Notes: generated from the sequence alone by a model not told the origin. Positions 40,165 through 51,480 are shown, numbered from the stretch's first letter. The stretch: 64,000 bases of DNA from Phascolarctos cinereus (GCF_002099425.1 NW_018344254.1:1651001-1715000); one strand, 5' to 3'. Made by a program: numbers and translations.

Positions 40165-40500
40165 TGGTTGCATTTAGGAAGGAATTTTAGCACATATATG
40201 AGGAGCTCCTTACTCAAAGAGGCTTCATTTAAAGCCACATTCTGCTCCACTGAATCAAATACTTTTTGGTCGTCAGCAATTAAACACAGCATGATTTTGT
40301 ATTCTCTGCTAATGAAGTCAACTGTGTGATTCTGTTTGGATGTGGTCTGCTGTAGAAATTTGTTTGCAAAAACCTGCGTTGTTTCTTCTCATAGTTTCAT
40401 CAAGTATACTCTTGGTACACATGTTGATCGTTGTCATAAACATTTATAAAGATGATAAAGACTTAATGATTAATTTCCCCTCTGTCACTTTCTATGGCCA
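40165..40500 (-). mobile_element. RTE/Bov-B reverse-transcriptase fossil
   Basis: On minus the translation gives 'DFISREYKIMLCLIADDQ' followed by 'KVFDSVEQNVALNEASL', matching the RTE block that usually reads near YEKAFDSVEHNAV. The first catalytic Asp region is recognisable. Further upstream 'MRRNNAGFCKQIS' fits the preceding block if a frame change is allowed. The fragment is short and broken. Confidence 0.75.
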
Positions 40501-41150
40501 TAAATAATGTGCAAGAAGTTCCCCCTCCTATGGTTTTGGCATTCTTTCTCCTTTTATCCCACCCTGAATGAGTCCATGTTCCAAGATTGCACTGCCCCCC
40601 GCATGGATCGCCTGAATGTGAACTTAAGTGACTGTAGCTGGTTTCATTTTGTTAAAATTCATCTTTTCTTAAAATTAATTATTATCTCAAAATTCATTTT
40701 CTACTTCTCTGTACTGTACTTCCAAGATTGATGGGTTAGGATCCAAATAGGATCACTTCACTGCCACTGTCAAGGAAAATAGATTATAGGAATGTTGACA
40801 AACGTATTCCACCTCCCATCCATGGGGCATTCTCCTTCCAGTTCCACCCATTCTCCAGGGTAACTCAAGGCCTGGGAGGTCTGTGGCTGGCCACACTTCA
40901 AAGAACCATTGATTTAGAGCTGGAAAGGATCTCAAAGATGATCTAACTCTTGCATGTAAAGGGCAGAAATTTGAAACAAAAGAACAAAGAGTTTCCGGAG
41001 TACAGAGTGATACCTTTTCAGAAGTCTGTTTTGGACTTCATTGGCACAACATCTTAATTTTTGTGGAAAGACCTAAAGGATCTTAGGAAGCTGAGGAAAG
41101 CTATGGGGCCAACAAACCCTTGGCAGTCTGTTGAAAGGCAGTCCTCAAAA
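40501..41150. other. Mostly unique, L3-terminal-like phrase
   Basis: 'attgatttagagctggaaag' at 40908-40960 is L3-like. The rest is unrecognised. Confidence 0.35.
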
Positions 41151-41162
41151 TTGCTTAAGGGA

Positions 41163-41306
41163 GGGACAGCTAGGTGGCGCAGTAGATAGAGCACCAGCAC
41201 TGGATTCAGGAGGACCTGAGTGCAAATCCAGCCTCAGACACATAATAATCACTAGCTGTGTGACCCTGGGCGAGTCACTTAACCCCATTGCCTAAGCAAA
41301 AAAAAA
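41163..41306 (+). mobile_element. tRNA-headed SINE (WSINE1/MAR type)
   Basis: 'gggacagctaggtggcgcag', 'gagtgcaaatccagcc', 'cacttaaccccattgcc' and A9. A 13-base target duplication with one mismatch ('attgcttaaggga' 41150-41162, 'atcgcttaaggga' 41307-41319) flanks it. Confidence 0.9.
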
Positions 41307-41319
41307 ATCGCTTAAGGGA

Positions 41320-41829
41320 AATGGAGGTTGGCAACCAGGAGCTAATGATAGCTAAAGGGGATTTTCTAACCCCAAGTCAGAGAGAGGTTTGGGATAGAAA
41401 CTTCAGCCCATCTAGCAGGAAGAAGTAGAATTCAAAAGACCAACAAAATTCTTGTGGACTCTAAATTACTGGCGGATTGGCTCTTTGTTCCAAAAGAGCC
41501 TGGTTTCTGGGTCTTTGGGAACTAACAGATTTCTCCCTTTATGGTGAGAAAGACACTTTTCTGTCGTTGACAACTGAAGGTATAGAAGATCTATCCTCGT
41601 ATAAAGGAGCTCAAGCTTAGCCTCTTGGATCAAAGTTAAAAAAGAGATGAAAGAGCTCATGCTTCTTCTAATACAAAAGATTCAAGATCTCAGCTAAGCA
41701 CTAAATAGATACAAGTGCTCTCTAAGGAGAGCAAGAGAAGCATGAAAAGCAGCTCAATGGAGAGAAGCCCCCATAGAATTCAATAACCGACAGGCTTAGT
41801 CTCAATAATCATAGCAACAACCAGTAGTT
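41320..41829. other. No recognised element
   Basis: AG-rich unique-looking DNA. No open frame of note. Confidence 0.4.
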
Positions 41830-42170
41830 GAGAGTGAATAAATGTTTATTAAGTGCCCTCTATGTGCCAGGCACTGTGCTAAGCACTGAGGATATAAATA
41901 AGAAAAAGAGGAAGTCCCTGCCCTCAAGGAGCTTCCAGTTTAATGGGGGATGACACCAAACAGGCTTCATGACAGCATGATGCTTACACAGTCAAAACCA
42001 AGGAGAACCACAGAGGGAAGATGAAGACTTAGCTGGAAAGTTGTGATCCTGATATAAAGGAAGGCTTTGGGAGGAATTTACTGATCCGCCCTCTAGCCCT
42101 CCAAGCAGAGGAGAGAGGCAGCTAACGATGCTGAGAATGAGCACGTTCACACCATCACATCACCAGAAGA
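41830..42170 (-). mobile_element. L2-tailed element, body type B
   Basis: L2 terminus ('ctatgtgccaggcactgtgc') joined to 'aaaggaaggctttgggagg', 'ctctagccctccaagcag' and 'gatgctgagaatgagca'. The body aligns with 13548-13660. Confidence 0.65.
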
Positions 42171-42844
42171 CAGCAGTAGCCCTGCAACATGAGAGGTGTG
42201 AGTCCCTTCTGTGTTCATGCCATCTCCATGCCTGTTCCCTACACATATGCCCCTCCATACATGTGCCCTGGCCACATGTATCTCCTATGTTTGTGCCTGC
42301 CCCTATATATGCCCTAACCAAGTGTTCCTTATATGTTTGCCTGCCAAGGTTTGTGTCTTAGCCACATGCTTTCCCTACATGTATGATACAGATTTGATCT
42401 TTTCATATGTCTACTTTTCTCACTGTTGTATATTTGTGGGAGAATGTACCCCAATTTTATGAGGAAAAAATATTCTAATACAATTATTCTTTCAATTCTA
42501 TTTTATTAAATGTCTTTTCTTTGAACTACTTGTGTCCTTTGGCTGACTAGAAAAAGTAAACACATTGGTGGGGGTTCATGTGCTGTTTTTTTTTTTGTGG
42601 ATTCAGATTCGCAGAATCAAGGGGTACTTTAAATCTAGAGGAACATTTTTCTGGGGAAAAGGAGTCCGTGTTGTCAAATGGCGTGACCCAGGGGCTATAA
42701 AGTAATGCTCTTGGGGTGGTCTGGCTCAATTAGGTCACAAGCCAAGTTTTCTATTGATTTATTTTCATTTCTACTGCTTTTTTTCTATTTTATAAGGCAA
42801 TACTGTTTGTTTATAATTTTCTAACATCCTCCTCAAGAGTGTTT
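42171..42844. other. No recognised element
   Basis: Bases 42215-42390 repeat ATG/CATG and 'catatgcccc' words loosely. The rest is AT-rich. No gene signal. Confidence 0.4.
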
Positions 42845-43440
42845 TTCTTTTTTTTTAGTTTTATTTATGGTTTTGTTTTTACATTATAAACATTTACTGA
42901 TTGCTCCCACTTCATGAAAAAGTCTCTTATATATAACAAAATAAAACAGTTAAGGAAAACTAATAATAATGACCTCATCTGAAAGTACATGTAACATTTC
43001 CCATCTCAAGCACCACACACACACCTGTATATTTTTAATTAACAGAAATACTTTTTCTTTCTCCTGCCCCCTACCCCCATTGGGAAAAAAATTAAATTTA
43101 TTTTAAGAAATATGCATGGGTAGATAAAACAAAGTCTGTACACAAAATATGCACATCTCATTTCCATACCCTATATTCACCACCTCTTTGTAACAGGTAG
43201 CATGTTTCATCATCGGTCTCTAGAATCACGAATGGACATTGTAGTGAACATAGTCTTTACAGCTTTCGCAGCTGATTAGTTTTACGGTGTTGTTATTGTA
43301 TAAATTACTCTCCTGACTCTGCCCACTTCACTCTGCAGCAGTACATATAAGTCTTTCATGTCTTTTTGAAATTATCTATTTCCTCATTTTATTCAGCACA
43401 ATAGTACTCTGTCACAGTCAATCAGGTTATATTTTAGACT
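42845..43440 (-). mobile_element. L1 3' UTR
   Basis: 'atttcccatctcaagcacc', 'ccctacccccattgggaaa', 'taacaggtagcatgtttc' and 'ctgcccacttcactctgc' match other L1 3' parts in the window in antisense. Confidence 0.65.
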
Positions 43441-43671
43441 TCTCTTTCTTTGCTTAACTAAGAGATTAAGTAATTGCTGGAGGGACAGGGTTGAAGATCT
43501 GACAAAGGTGACTTTTGAGGGTCCAGACATGTAGGAGGAGAACCAAGAGAGAACAGTGTCATGAAAACCTAGAGGAGAGAATTTCTGTCAAGAGGGGATG
43601 GTCTCCACCATCAAATGCTGCATATAATTCAAGAAGAATAAAAACTGAGAAAAGACCATAAGATGTGGCAA

Positions 43672-43800
43672 TATGATATGATAAACATTTATTAAGTGCC
43701 CACTATGTGCAAGGCACAGTGCTAACTGCTGGGGATACAAATAAGGAAAGGAAAGACAGTCTCTGTCCTCAAGAAGCTTACAATCTAATAAGGCAACAGT
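43672..43800 (-). mobile_element. L2 3' end
   Basis: 'tattaagtgcccactatgtg', 'ctgctggggatacaaat' and 'caagaagcttacaatctaa'. Confidence 0.9.
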
Positions 43801-44796
43801 GAAAAAGAGATAATTAAAAGAGAAGAGCAGGAAAACTACATGATGCTTAAAGGCATCATAAATAATGAAATAATGCCAATACTTATTATATTTGGACCAA
43901 ATAGCATAGCAACCTAAAGGAAAAGACAATGAAATTGCAGAGAAAATTAGACAGCAAAACTATAATAGTTGGGGACCTCATTGTGCCCCTTTCAGAACCA
44001 GACAAATCTAACAAAAAGCTAAACAATAACGAAATTAAAGACCTGAATTTTACAACAGTTAAAGATGTTAGATCTCCAGAATGAGAATAAAAAGAATAAA
44101 CAAATATCTCAGCTATGCATGACAAAAATTTTACAAAAGTAGCCATGTGCTAGGGGATAAGAACTCATTAAACAAAATGAAGTAAAGCACAAACATTAAA
44201 CATACTTTAGGAACCACAAGGCAATAAAATTAACTAATAAAGGTCAGTTGAAGAAAGGGTTCAAATTTAAAGGCAAACATTCAATCTAAAAGAATTGGTA
44301 GGTCAAAAATAAATTACGGAAAAAATAAATAACTTCACCAAAGAAAATTATAGCACTGGAACAACATAGAAAACATTTTAGGGAATAGTGAAAGCCTTGA
44401 TTGAGGGAACATTTTTATCACCAAACTCTTTAATCAAGAAGAAAAGAAAGAATAGATCAAAGAATTAGGCATGTAACTTTGAAAACTAGAAGAGCAAGAA
44501 ATCAAGAATCAAAAACAAGTACAAAAAATGGAAATTTCAAAAATCAAAGTTTTTTTTAAAAAAACATGCTTTGAATTGAAAGTAAGATTTTTTTCTGAAA
44601 AACTTAACAAATTAAAATAAACTTTTAGTTAATCTGATGAGAGGGAATTAAATTACCAAAAAAGAAAAAGAGAATTCACATTAAATGAAGAGAAAATAAA
44701 TGAAATTATTAGAAATTATTTTGCTAAAATATTTTTCAACAAAATTAATAGCAAATTACCTGGATGAATATTTATAACAATGTAAAATAACTAGAT

Positions 44797-44862
44797 TAGG
44801 GTGGGGAACCTGTGGCCTGGAGGCCAAATGTGGCCTTCTAGGTCTCAGGTTCCCCATCCCTA
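44797..44862. mobile_element. 66-bp hAT miniature element with 8-bp TSD
   Basis: Inverted ends: left 'tagggtggggaacctg', right the complement of 'caggttccccatcccta' (one base gap). Exact 8-bp duplications 'aactagat' lie at 44789-44796 and 44863-44870. TIR shape plus 8-bp target duplication fits the hAT superfamily. The middle ('tggaggccaaatgtggcc') is also partly palindromic. Confidence 0.9.
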
Positions 44863-45139
44863 AACTAGATTAACCATAAGAAGTAGAGAATTTAAACAAC
44901 CCAATCTCAGGAAGTGAAACTGAACAAGCCATAAAGTAATTCCCCAAGGAAAAATAATCTGGGAGCGAATAAATTTTCAAGTGAGTTCTAACAAACTTTC
45001 AAAAACAATTCCAACAGCACATAAATTGTTTAGAAAAATAGAGGAAGATGTCATCCTATCAAAATGCTTTCATAATATGAATATGTTCCTAATGCCTAAG
45101 CCAGGGAGAGATAAAGCAGAGAAAGAAAACAACAGGCCA

Positions 45140-45345
45140 ACATTTCTTAAACTAGAGTCTGTGAACCGCTTTTTTTACATATTTTAATGGCTTTATTTCA
45201 ATATAATTGATTTTATTTACAATCCTTTGTATTTTATTTTATGCATTTTAAAATATTATTCTAAGATGTCCATAAGCTTCACCAGAGGGCCAAAAAGGGT
45301 TCACAACAGGAAAAAAAAAAGGTTAAGAACTCCTTCTATAGGCTA
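45140..45345. mobile_element. hAT-like element inside L1 ORF2
   Basis: Starts 'ttcttaaactagagtctg', contains 'tttgtattttattttatgc' and ends 'aaggttaagaactcctt'. Flanks 'aggccaac' and 'aggctaat' look like a decayed 8-bp duplication. It separates the L1 blocks RPT and MNIDAK. Confidence 0.75.
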
Positions 45346-45829
45346 ATATTTTTTATGAATATTGATGCAAAAATATTGAATTCATGTCAGCAAAAAAGAC
45401 TAAAGCAATATATTCAAATATACTTTTGACATTATACTTATGACCAGGTAGAATTTGTGTCAGTAAGACAAGGTCAGTTGAATATTTAGAAACTATAAAC
45501 ATAATAGACCACATTAATAGCAAAAGCAATAGAAGTTATATAAATTTTATAAAAAAGATGCAGAAAAAGCTTTGGACAAAATACAACATTCTTTTATGTC
45601 AAAGTTATTAAGAATCATAAGAATAAATAAATTATTCATTAATACAGTAAATAATATCTATATAGACCAAGATCTGATATCAACTATGTTGCAAAAATGC
45701 TGGAAACTTTTCAATTAGTAGCAAAGAAAAGTAAGGATGTCTATTGGCATTACTATTATTTGTTATAGTTCTAATAATCTTAGCTATAGCAATAACACAG
45801 AAGGAAAGGAAATTATTGCTTTTTACAAA

Positions 45830-45915
45830 TTACTGGATGGTTTCTTTTTTCCTGGTTATTCTCTCATACACATGCATTTGTTAATACCATCCCTTTTCAG
45901 ATTAGCTTTATCTAA

Positions 45916-45951
<36 letters not shown>

Positions 45952-46125
45952 TGTATGTATGTATGTATGTATCTTGTATGGACCTAATTACTGACATCTT
46001 GTTTCTCCCATTAAACATGCAGTCCTTGAGGTCAAGGTACCTTTTTTTTGCCTTTCTTTATCTCCCCAACACTTAACACAGTACTTGGCATATAGTAAGT
46101 GCATCATGAATGCTTGTTGACTAAT
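45830..46125 (+). mobile_element. L2 3' end with (GTAT)n, inside L1
   Basis: A GTAT run (45922-45971) is followed by 'catgcagtccttgaggtc', 'atctccccaacacttaac' and 'catatagtaagtgcatc'. L1 text lies on both sides. Confidence 0.8.
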
Positions 46126-46374
46126 TATTTAGAGAATACTAAAAATGCAAATAAAATTATTTAAAATAATTAAATGCAATAAAGTAGTAGAGCACAAAAT
46201 AAACCCACAAAAATCCTGTCTTATTATATATTAACAACAAAGTTCAATAGGAAGAGATAGGAAAGAAATTCCTTTCCAAATAAACTACAGACCATGTAAA
46301 ATAACTAGGAATCCAACTATGAAAATACTAAGACATACACAGCATTCAACAAATACGAATATAGTAGTAACAAT

Positions 46375-46440
46375 GATAACAATAATGATAATAGCATTTG
46401 TATAGTGCTTTCAGAATTACAAAGCACAAGACAAATATAA
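46375..46440 (-). mobile_element. MIR scrap at an L1 junction
   Basis: 'tttgtatagtgctttcag' and 'ttacaaagcacaagac' lie where the L1 skips from ORF2 to its 3' part. Confidence 0.5.
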
Positions 46441-46706
46441 ATTGTAACAACTCTGAGGTTCCATCTTGTCTCCACAAAATTGGCAAAGATGACCAAAAAA
46501 GAACATGACAAATATTGGGAGGGCTATAGGATGACAGGCATACTAATGCCCTCTTGGTGGAGCTATGAACTTATCTAATAATTCTCTAAATCCTTTTGGG
46601 ACTACACCCAAAACGCCATTAAAGTGTGCACACCCTTTGACCCTGCAATATCAATACTAGGCATATATTCCCAAAGAGATCAAAGCAAGAGTCCACTTGT
46701 ATCCAT

Positions 46707-46740
46707 TTGTGTTTTGTGTGTGTGTGTGTGTGTGTGTGTG

Positions 46741-46790
<50 letters not shown>
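46707..46790. repeat. (TG)n(TA)n microsatellite
   Basis: About 13 TG units then about 20 TA units within the L1 3' part. Confidence 0.95.
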
Positions 46791-46793
<3 letters not shown>

Positions 46794-47290
46794 GTATACA
46801 CACACATATATTCATATACATGTATCACTGCTTGTTGTAGCAAAGAATTGGAAACAAAGGAGGTGTCATCAGTTGGGAAATGGCTAAATAAACTATGGTA
46901 TGTAAATATAACAAAGTATTACTGTGCCATTACAAACGATGAAGGATGGATTCAGAGAAGGCTTTGAGGATTTATTTAAACTGACGTAGAGGGAAGGAAG
47001 CAGAAACAGAATAGGTTCCACAGCGACTGCCACGTGTAAAGGAGACGGTCTGTGACACTTAAGAACTCTGATCAGTTTAAGAACCATCTGCTTGAAGATT
47101 CACCCCTCCCATCTCTTGGCAAAGAAGTGATCTGTTCATCATCGACACTGACAGGTGAGACATACGTTTTCAGACAATGGTCAATGCGTGGATTTGCTCT
47201 GTCTGACTGTTCTTATTTGTCACTATGGAAGGCTTTTATTTTTGTTTGGGGGATTGTGTGTGATAATAGTATCTAGAAAAAAAAAGAGTC

Positions 47291-48050
47291 AAGAAAATAT
47301 TTGGGGGTTTTTTTAAATACACAGAAGAAAGCAGGAGGTTCAGGAAAAGACACAAACAGGCAGAACAATGGAAATACTGTGATAAATTTAACATATACAT
47401 TTTTGTTGTAGCTATAAATAACAGAAATTCACAGCATCGTAAACATATACAATCCTTCTTTCCAGTGCTTTGTGCAGCAAGATGCTGGCCTTACTCTCCC
47501 GAGTAAGGCTGGTAATATCACCCCTCAGGGCTCTAGGGGCACCTCTCATGGTCAGAGGGGTCTTTTCCTAATGCTCTCAGCTCAAACCCTATTCCCTCCC
47601 TACTGTTAATCACCAGTAAGGAACACCCCAGTTCCATTTCACCAATTAACATCGATTAGCTTTTACAACGATATTTACTTTACAGATAGAGGAAAAAACA
47701 GAAGTACAAACACTGTCCTCTGTCGCTTCTGTCTCTGGAGAGGGGAGGCTCGGACTCAAAGCAGCTTCGATATAACCTAGGATCCTCAAGTTCTCCCTCA
47801 AATGCCAGGGTCTGGGTTCTGAAGATCCAGTTAGCAGACCAGAATAAGCTACCAAACGTCTGCACACACTACGAAAATCTCCATTACCTGTCAGGCTGCT
47901 TCCTGAAGCAGGCTCTCCACATAAGCGATTGCATCACTTCCCCACCCAAACTTATGCCATTTGTTTTTGTTCCTATTTTGTTTTGTTTTGTTCCTATTTC
48001 TTGATGTCGTTTGCCTAGATCGTGTGTAATCCTGGCTTCTTTGGGCATTT
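47291..48050. other. Non-repeat stretch
   Basis: No recognised repeat or gene. Two overlapping minus frames at 47646-47867 have no domain. Confidence 0.4.
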
Positions 48051-48054
48051 TTTG

Positions 48055-48302
48055 TTTTGTTTGTCGTTCAGGTGTTTTCAGTCCTGTCCTCCTCTTGGTG
48101 ACCCCATCTGGGGCTTTCTGAAACACTGCAGTCGTTTGCCCTTTCCTTCTCCAGCTCAATTTACAGATGAGTAAAGAAAGGCAGACAAGGTTAAGTGACT
48201 TGCCAAGGGTCACACAGCTGGTAAGTGTTGGAGGCTGGACTTAAACTCAGGTCTTCCTGACTCCAAGCAAGGCATTACATCCACCCCGCCACACTGGCTG
48301 CA
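48055..48302 (-). mobile_element. Mar-1 CORE-SINE, full length
   Basis: 'ggtgaccccatctggggc', 'tttccttctccagctcaat', 'aagtgacttgccaagggtc' and 'aaactcaggtcttcctgac' cover tail to head. Confidence 0.85.
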
Positions 48303-48789
48303 GAATTTTTCCTGAGGCTCAGGAGGAGAAAGTGGGGACCTGTGTCCCTGACCGGGAAGCTTCTCTAGCCTCCTCAGAGAAGCAGGCTTCCCCACAATGT
48401 GAGGATGGCTGCCTTGTTTCCCAGAGGCCCCTGCACTCAGGCAGTGATGCTGAAGAAGTTTGGGTTCGGTTTTTTTGTTTAGTTTTTTTTCCTTAATACC
48501 TGCACTCTTTGACACTTGCCACATAATATTTTTAAGCTTCCCATGCGGTCTCCAGGCTTCCTGGACATTGTTTTCACTTTTAAGTCCCTCCTTTGGTTTT
48601 AGACCTTACGAACACAAGGTCTCAGAAGGTCTCTTCCAGCTGCAAAAAGGTGGCTGCCTGCTCTGGTATTCCTCCCTGCTGCCCCTACTCCCACTCCCCC
48701 AGGCCAATCCAATTCATGCCATTGAGAGGCTCTGACAATCCACTGTGGGAGAGGAAGGACTGTTGTTTAGCTGCCCCAACTTATAGAAC
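48303..48789. other. No recognised element
   Basis: Unique-looking. Frames on plus (48460-48796) lack domains. Confidence 0.4.
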
Positions 48790-48960
48790 ATGCTAGCTCT
48801 AAGCTTTGGGTTCTGTCTTCTAACATGCCCTGTTTTAAGGCCCCTCCCAGCTCTGACATTCCCTGTTCTAAACTCCCTCCCAGCTCTGACATCCCCTGTT
48901 CTAAGCTCCCTCCCAGCTCTGACATCCCCTGTTCTAAGCCCCTTTCATCTCTGAAGACTT
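48790..48960 (+). repeat. 33-bp minisatellite (plus orientation)
   Basis: Clean units at 48831-48863, 48864-48896 and 48897-48929, a partial one after, and a decayed one before. Each holds 'tgttctaagc' then 'ccctcccagctctgacat'. Read in frame it gives an 11-residue repeat ('PCSKLPPSSDI'), but nothing suggests translation. Confidence 0.93.
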
Positions 48961-49069
48961 CAATTTCTTTGGCTCAGCCTGTAACTGCTAGACTGCTTTT
49001 CCAATATTACCTAAATTAATAGGGTGCCTTCCCCTGCCTTTTCGGGCTCCTCTTCGGCCTTGTCTTCAC

Positions 49070-49180
49070 CCATCAGAAGGTAAGCTCCTCGAGGGCAGGG
49101 ACCAGCTTTCTTTCAGCTTGTGTTTGTATTCTCGATGTTTGGCTTGTTATTCAGCCTCAGTAAGGAGTCAGTAGATGCTC
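49070..49180 (+). mobile_element. L2 3' end
   Basis: 'aaggtaagctcctcgagggc', 'agggaccagctttctttc'. Confidence 0.75.
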
Positions 49181-49640
49181 TGTGGCTTTCTAAGGCTAGC
49201 CAGAGCCTCCCGGACCCAGAAAATGGCAGACCAGATCAATTGCAGGGGCCTTTATCAAGCGCTTGGTCAGTGCAGAGCCTCGAAGCATCCCTGGCAGATG
49301 CACAGCACCCGCTAGCCCAGGAGGGCCTCCCTCAGGTCCCCTCTGCTTAATGCCAAGACCAGCCTGGGCAGTAGGAGCCTCCCCCAGCCAGGTATTTATT
49401 TTCTCTTCAAAAAGTCATTCTTCATGCAAAGGGGGTGGAAGCCAGAGCTGGAAACCAGAGAGGAAACATCTGTGTGCCTCCCCCCACCTCTAATCTGGAG
49501 GAGCTGCCTTCACCTCCTTAATCCTTCCTCTTGACCAATCATCCATGTCATGGGGGTCTTGGGGAGGAAGAAGGGCTTAAAGGGAGCACAGACACATCTG
49601 GAAATTAGGGACATTTTCATGAGGTTTCTCAAAAAAAACA
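49181..49640. other. Non-repeat stretch
   Basis: GC-moderate unique DNA without a recognisable gene. 'caggtatttattttctc' and 'cattcttcatgcaaag' are motif-like, no more. Confidence 0.35.
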
Positions 49641-50019
49641 AAAAAGACCACACAAACAAACTATAATGAACCTATGAAGAAAGTCACTTTCTCCTCATGA
49701 CAACATCAAGATTGGGTTACTTTTGTTTTTCTAATTAAACCTTATTTTTTCCAATTAACAAAAAAATCTATTTTCTTCCCTCTTACTCTTCTCCCTCTCC
49801 ACTGGAAGGACAAAAACAAAAACAAAACCCTTCTAACAAGTATATACAAAGTCAAGCAAAATAAATTTCCTCATCAGCTCTGTCCAAAAACATCTCATTC
49901 TGCTTCTTGAGATCCTCACCTTTTTGTCTGAAGGTCACAGCTTTTTCACTGGTCCTCTGAAATTGTAGTTAGTCATGGAATCAGTGAGCTAGGTGTTGCC
50001 ATAGTACGTAGGTCGCTGG

Positions 50020-50306
50020 GCCTAGAGTCAGAAAGACTCGTCTTCCTGAGTTCAGATATGGCCTCAAACACTTACTGGCTGTGTGACCCTGGGCAAGTCA
50101 CTTAACCTTGTTTGCCTCAGTTTCCTCATCTGCAAAATGAGCTAGAGAAGAAAATTCCAAACCATTTTAGTATCTGCCAAGAAAACCATAAATGTGTGAC
50201 CCTGGGCAAGTCATTTCACTTTGTTTGCCTCAGTTTCCTCATCTGTAAAATGAGCTGAAGAAGGAAATAAACCATTCCAGTATCTCTGCCAAGAAAACCC
50301 CAAATA
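50020..50306 (+). mobile_element. Mar-1 SINE with 113-bp internal duplication
   Basis: The block beginning 'tgtgtgaccctgggcaagtc' occurs at 50080 and again at 50193, each running through 'ctcagtttcctcatctg' to 'gccaagaaaacc'. The 3' part resumes at 50461 ('gtcacgaagagttgaaaag') beyond a nested SINE. Confidence 0.88.
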
Positions 50307-50444
50307 TGGGGCAGCTAGGTGGCACAGTGGATAGAGCACTGGCCATAGAATGACCTGAGTTCAAATCTAGCCTCAGACACTTAGTGCTTACTAGCTGTGT
50401 GACCCTGGACAAGTCACTTAACCCCATTGCCTAGCCAAAAAGAA
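50307..50444 (+). mobile_element. tRNA-headed SINE nested in Mar-1
   Basis: 'ggggcagctaggtggcacag', 'gagttcaaatctagcc' and 'cacttaaccccattgcc'. Perfect 16-bp repeats 'aagaaaaccccaaata' lie at 50291-50306 and 50445-50460. Confidence 0.95.
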
Positions 50445-51059
50445 AAGAAAACCCCAAATAGTCACGAAGAGTTGAAAAGGACTCAACAGCATGGACTCAG
50501 TCAAAGTTCTTAATTTTTCAAAGTTGTTTGTCTTCACGATATTGATGTTATCCTATACACAGTTCTACTGGTTCCACTAGTTCTACTCACTTGCCTCTGC
50601 ATCAGTGTAGACAAGTCTTTGCAAGTTTTTTTCTGAAAGTGTCCTTTTCATCATTTCTTAGAGCACAAGAGTTCTCCCTAACATTCATAGATCATGATTG
50701 TTCGGCCATTCCCCAATGGATGTACACACCTTGATTTCCAGTTCTACCACCCACACAAAAAGCTGCTGTAAGTGGTTTTGGATGGGTGGATCCTCTTTCT
50801 TTAGCTTTTTGGGGACTATAATAGGATTAGTGGTGGTGTTTCTGGGCCAAAGGGTATAGATGCACAGTTTAATAACTTTGGCGACAGGGTTCTAAACTGG
50901 TTTTCAGAATACCTACGCCAATTAAAGTTCCATCAAGAGTTAATGTGCCTGTTTACCCACAGCCCTTCCAGCATTTGTCTCTTTTACTTTTCATGAAATT
51001 TGCCGGTCTGACAGGCGGGAACTGGAGCCTCAGAGCTGCATTAATTATAAACCATTTTT

Positions 51060-51225
51060 CTTTTCAGAGTCTCAGAATTGGTTGGGACTTCAGAGCCTTC
51101 CACTCCAACTTGTACTTAACTAAGAATTTCCTCTATGGTATTCCTGACATAAACTGGTCATCCAGCCTTTGCTTGAAGACCTCCAGGGATGGGAAATTTG
51201 TCCCTTTCGAGATAATCTATTTCTT
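51060..51225 (-). mobile_element. L3/CR1 terminal part
   Basis: 'agtctcagaattggttggg', 'tggtcatccagcctttgc' and 'ttgaagacctccagggatgg'. Confidence 0.75.
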
Positions 51226-51480
51226 GCCTCCTCTGGGCCTCAGTTTCCTTTTCTGTAAAAAAGAAGATTGTACTAAAGAATCATTAAGGTATAAGCTCAT
51301 GGGCTCATAGAGATTGTTGAGGCTGACTAACGTAACCCCCTCTCTCCCCATTTTACAGATGAGGAAACTAAGAGAGATGAGGTAATTAATTATTCCAAAG
51401 CAACACAGAAAGGGGCAGAGCCTGAATTTGAACCCAGGAGGCTCTGACTCCAGGTCCAGGGTTCTCTCTTCTGGCTTAGA
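51226..51480. mobile_element. MIR plus then MIR minus fragments
   Basis: Sense 'gggcctcagtttccttttc' (51226-51300), then antisense 'attttacagatgaggaaac' and 'atttgaacccaggaggc' (51340-51475). Confidence 0.65.

Larger units (their letters stand above)
43850..47290 (+). mobile_element. Old L1 with ORF2 fossil and 3' UTR
   Basis: Sense L1 ORF2 blocks are legible: endonuclease end 'ATAATAGTTGGGGACC' (IIVGD), 'KPGRDKAEKENNRPT', 'MNIDAKILN', 'DAEKALDKIQHSFMSKL' and 'KVVEHKINPQKS'. After about 46440 comes the 3' part ('aacaactctgaggttcc', 'gttgggaaatggctaaat'). Many stops and shifts make it noncoding. Inserted in it are two hAT elements, an L2 end and a MIR scrap, so it is among the oldest L1 copies here. 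The catalytic F/YxDD box is not legible because the L2 piece and drift fall near it. Confidence 0.85.
49641..51050 (-). mobile_element. L1 3' UTR and ORF2 end, split by SINEs
   Basis: Antisense L1 text on both sides of a SINE cluster at 50020-50510: 'tgtctgaaggtcacagc' and 'ctctgaaattgtagttag' left, 'tctactcacttgcctctgc', 'cattccccaatggatgtac' and 'ccacccacacaaaaagctgc' right. Confidence 0.8.
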
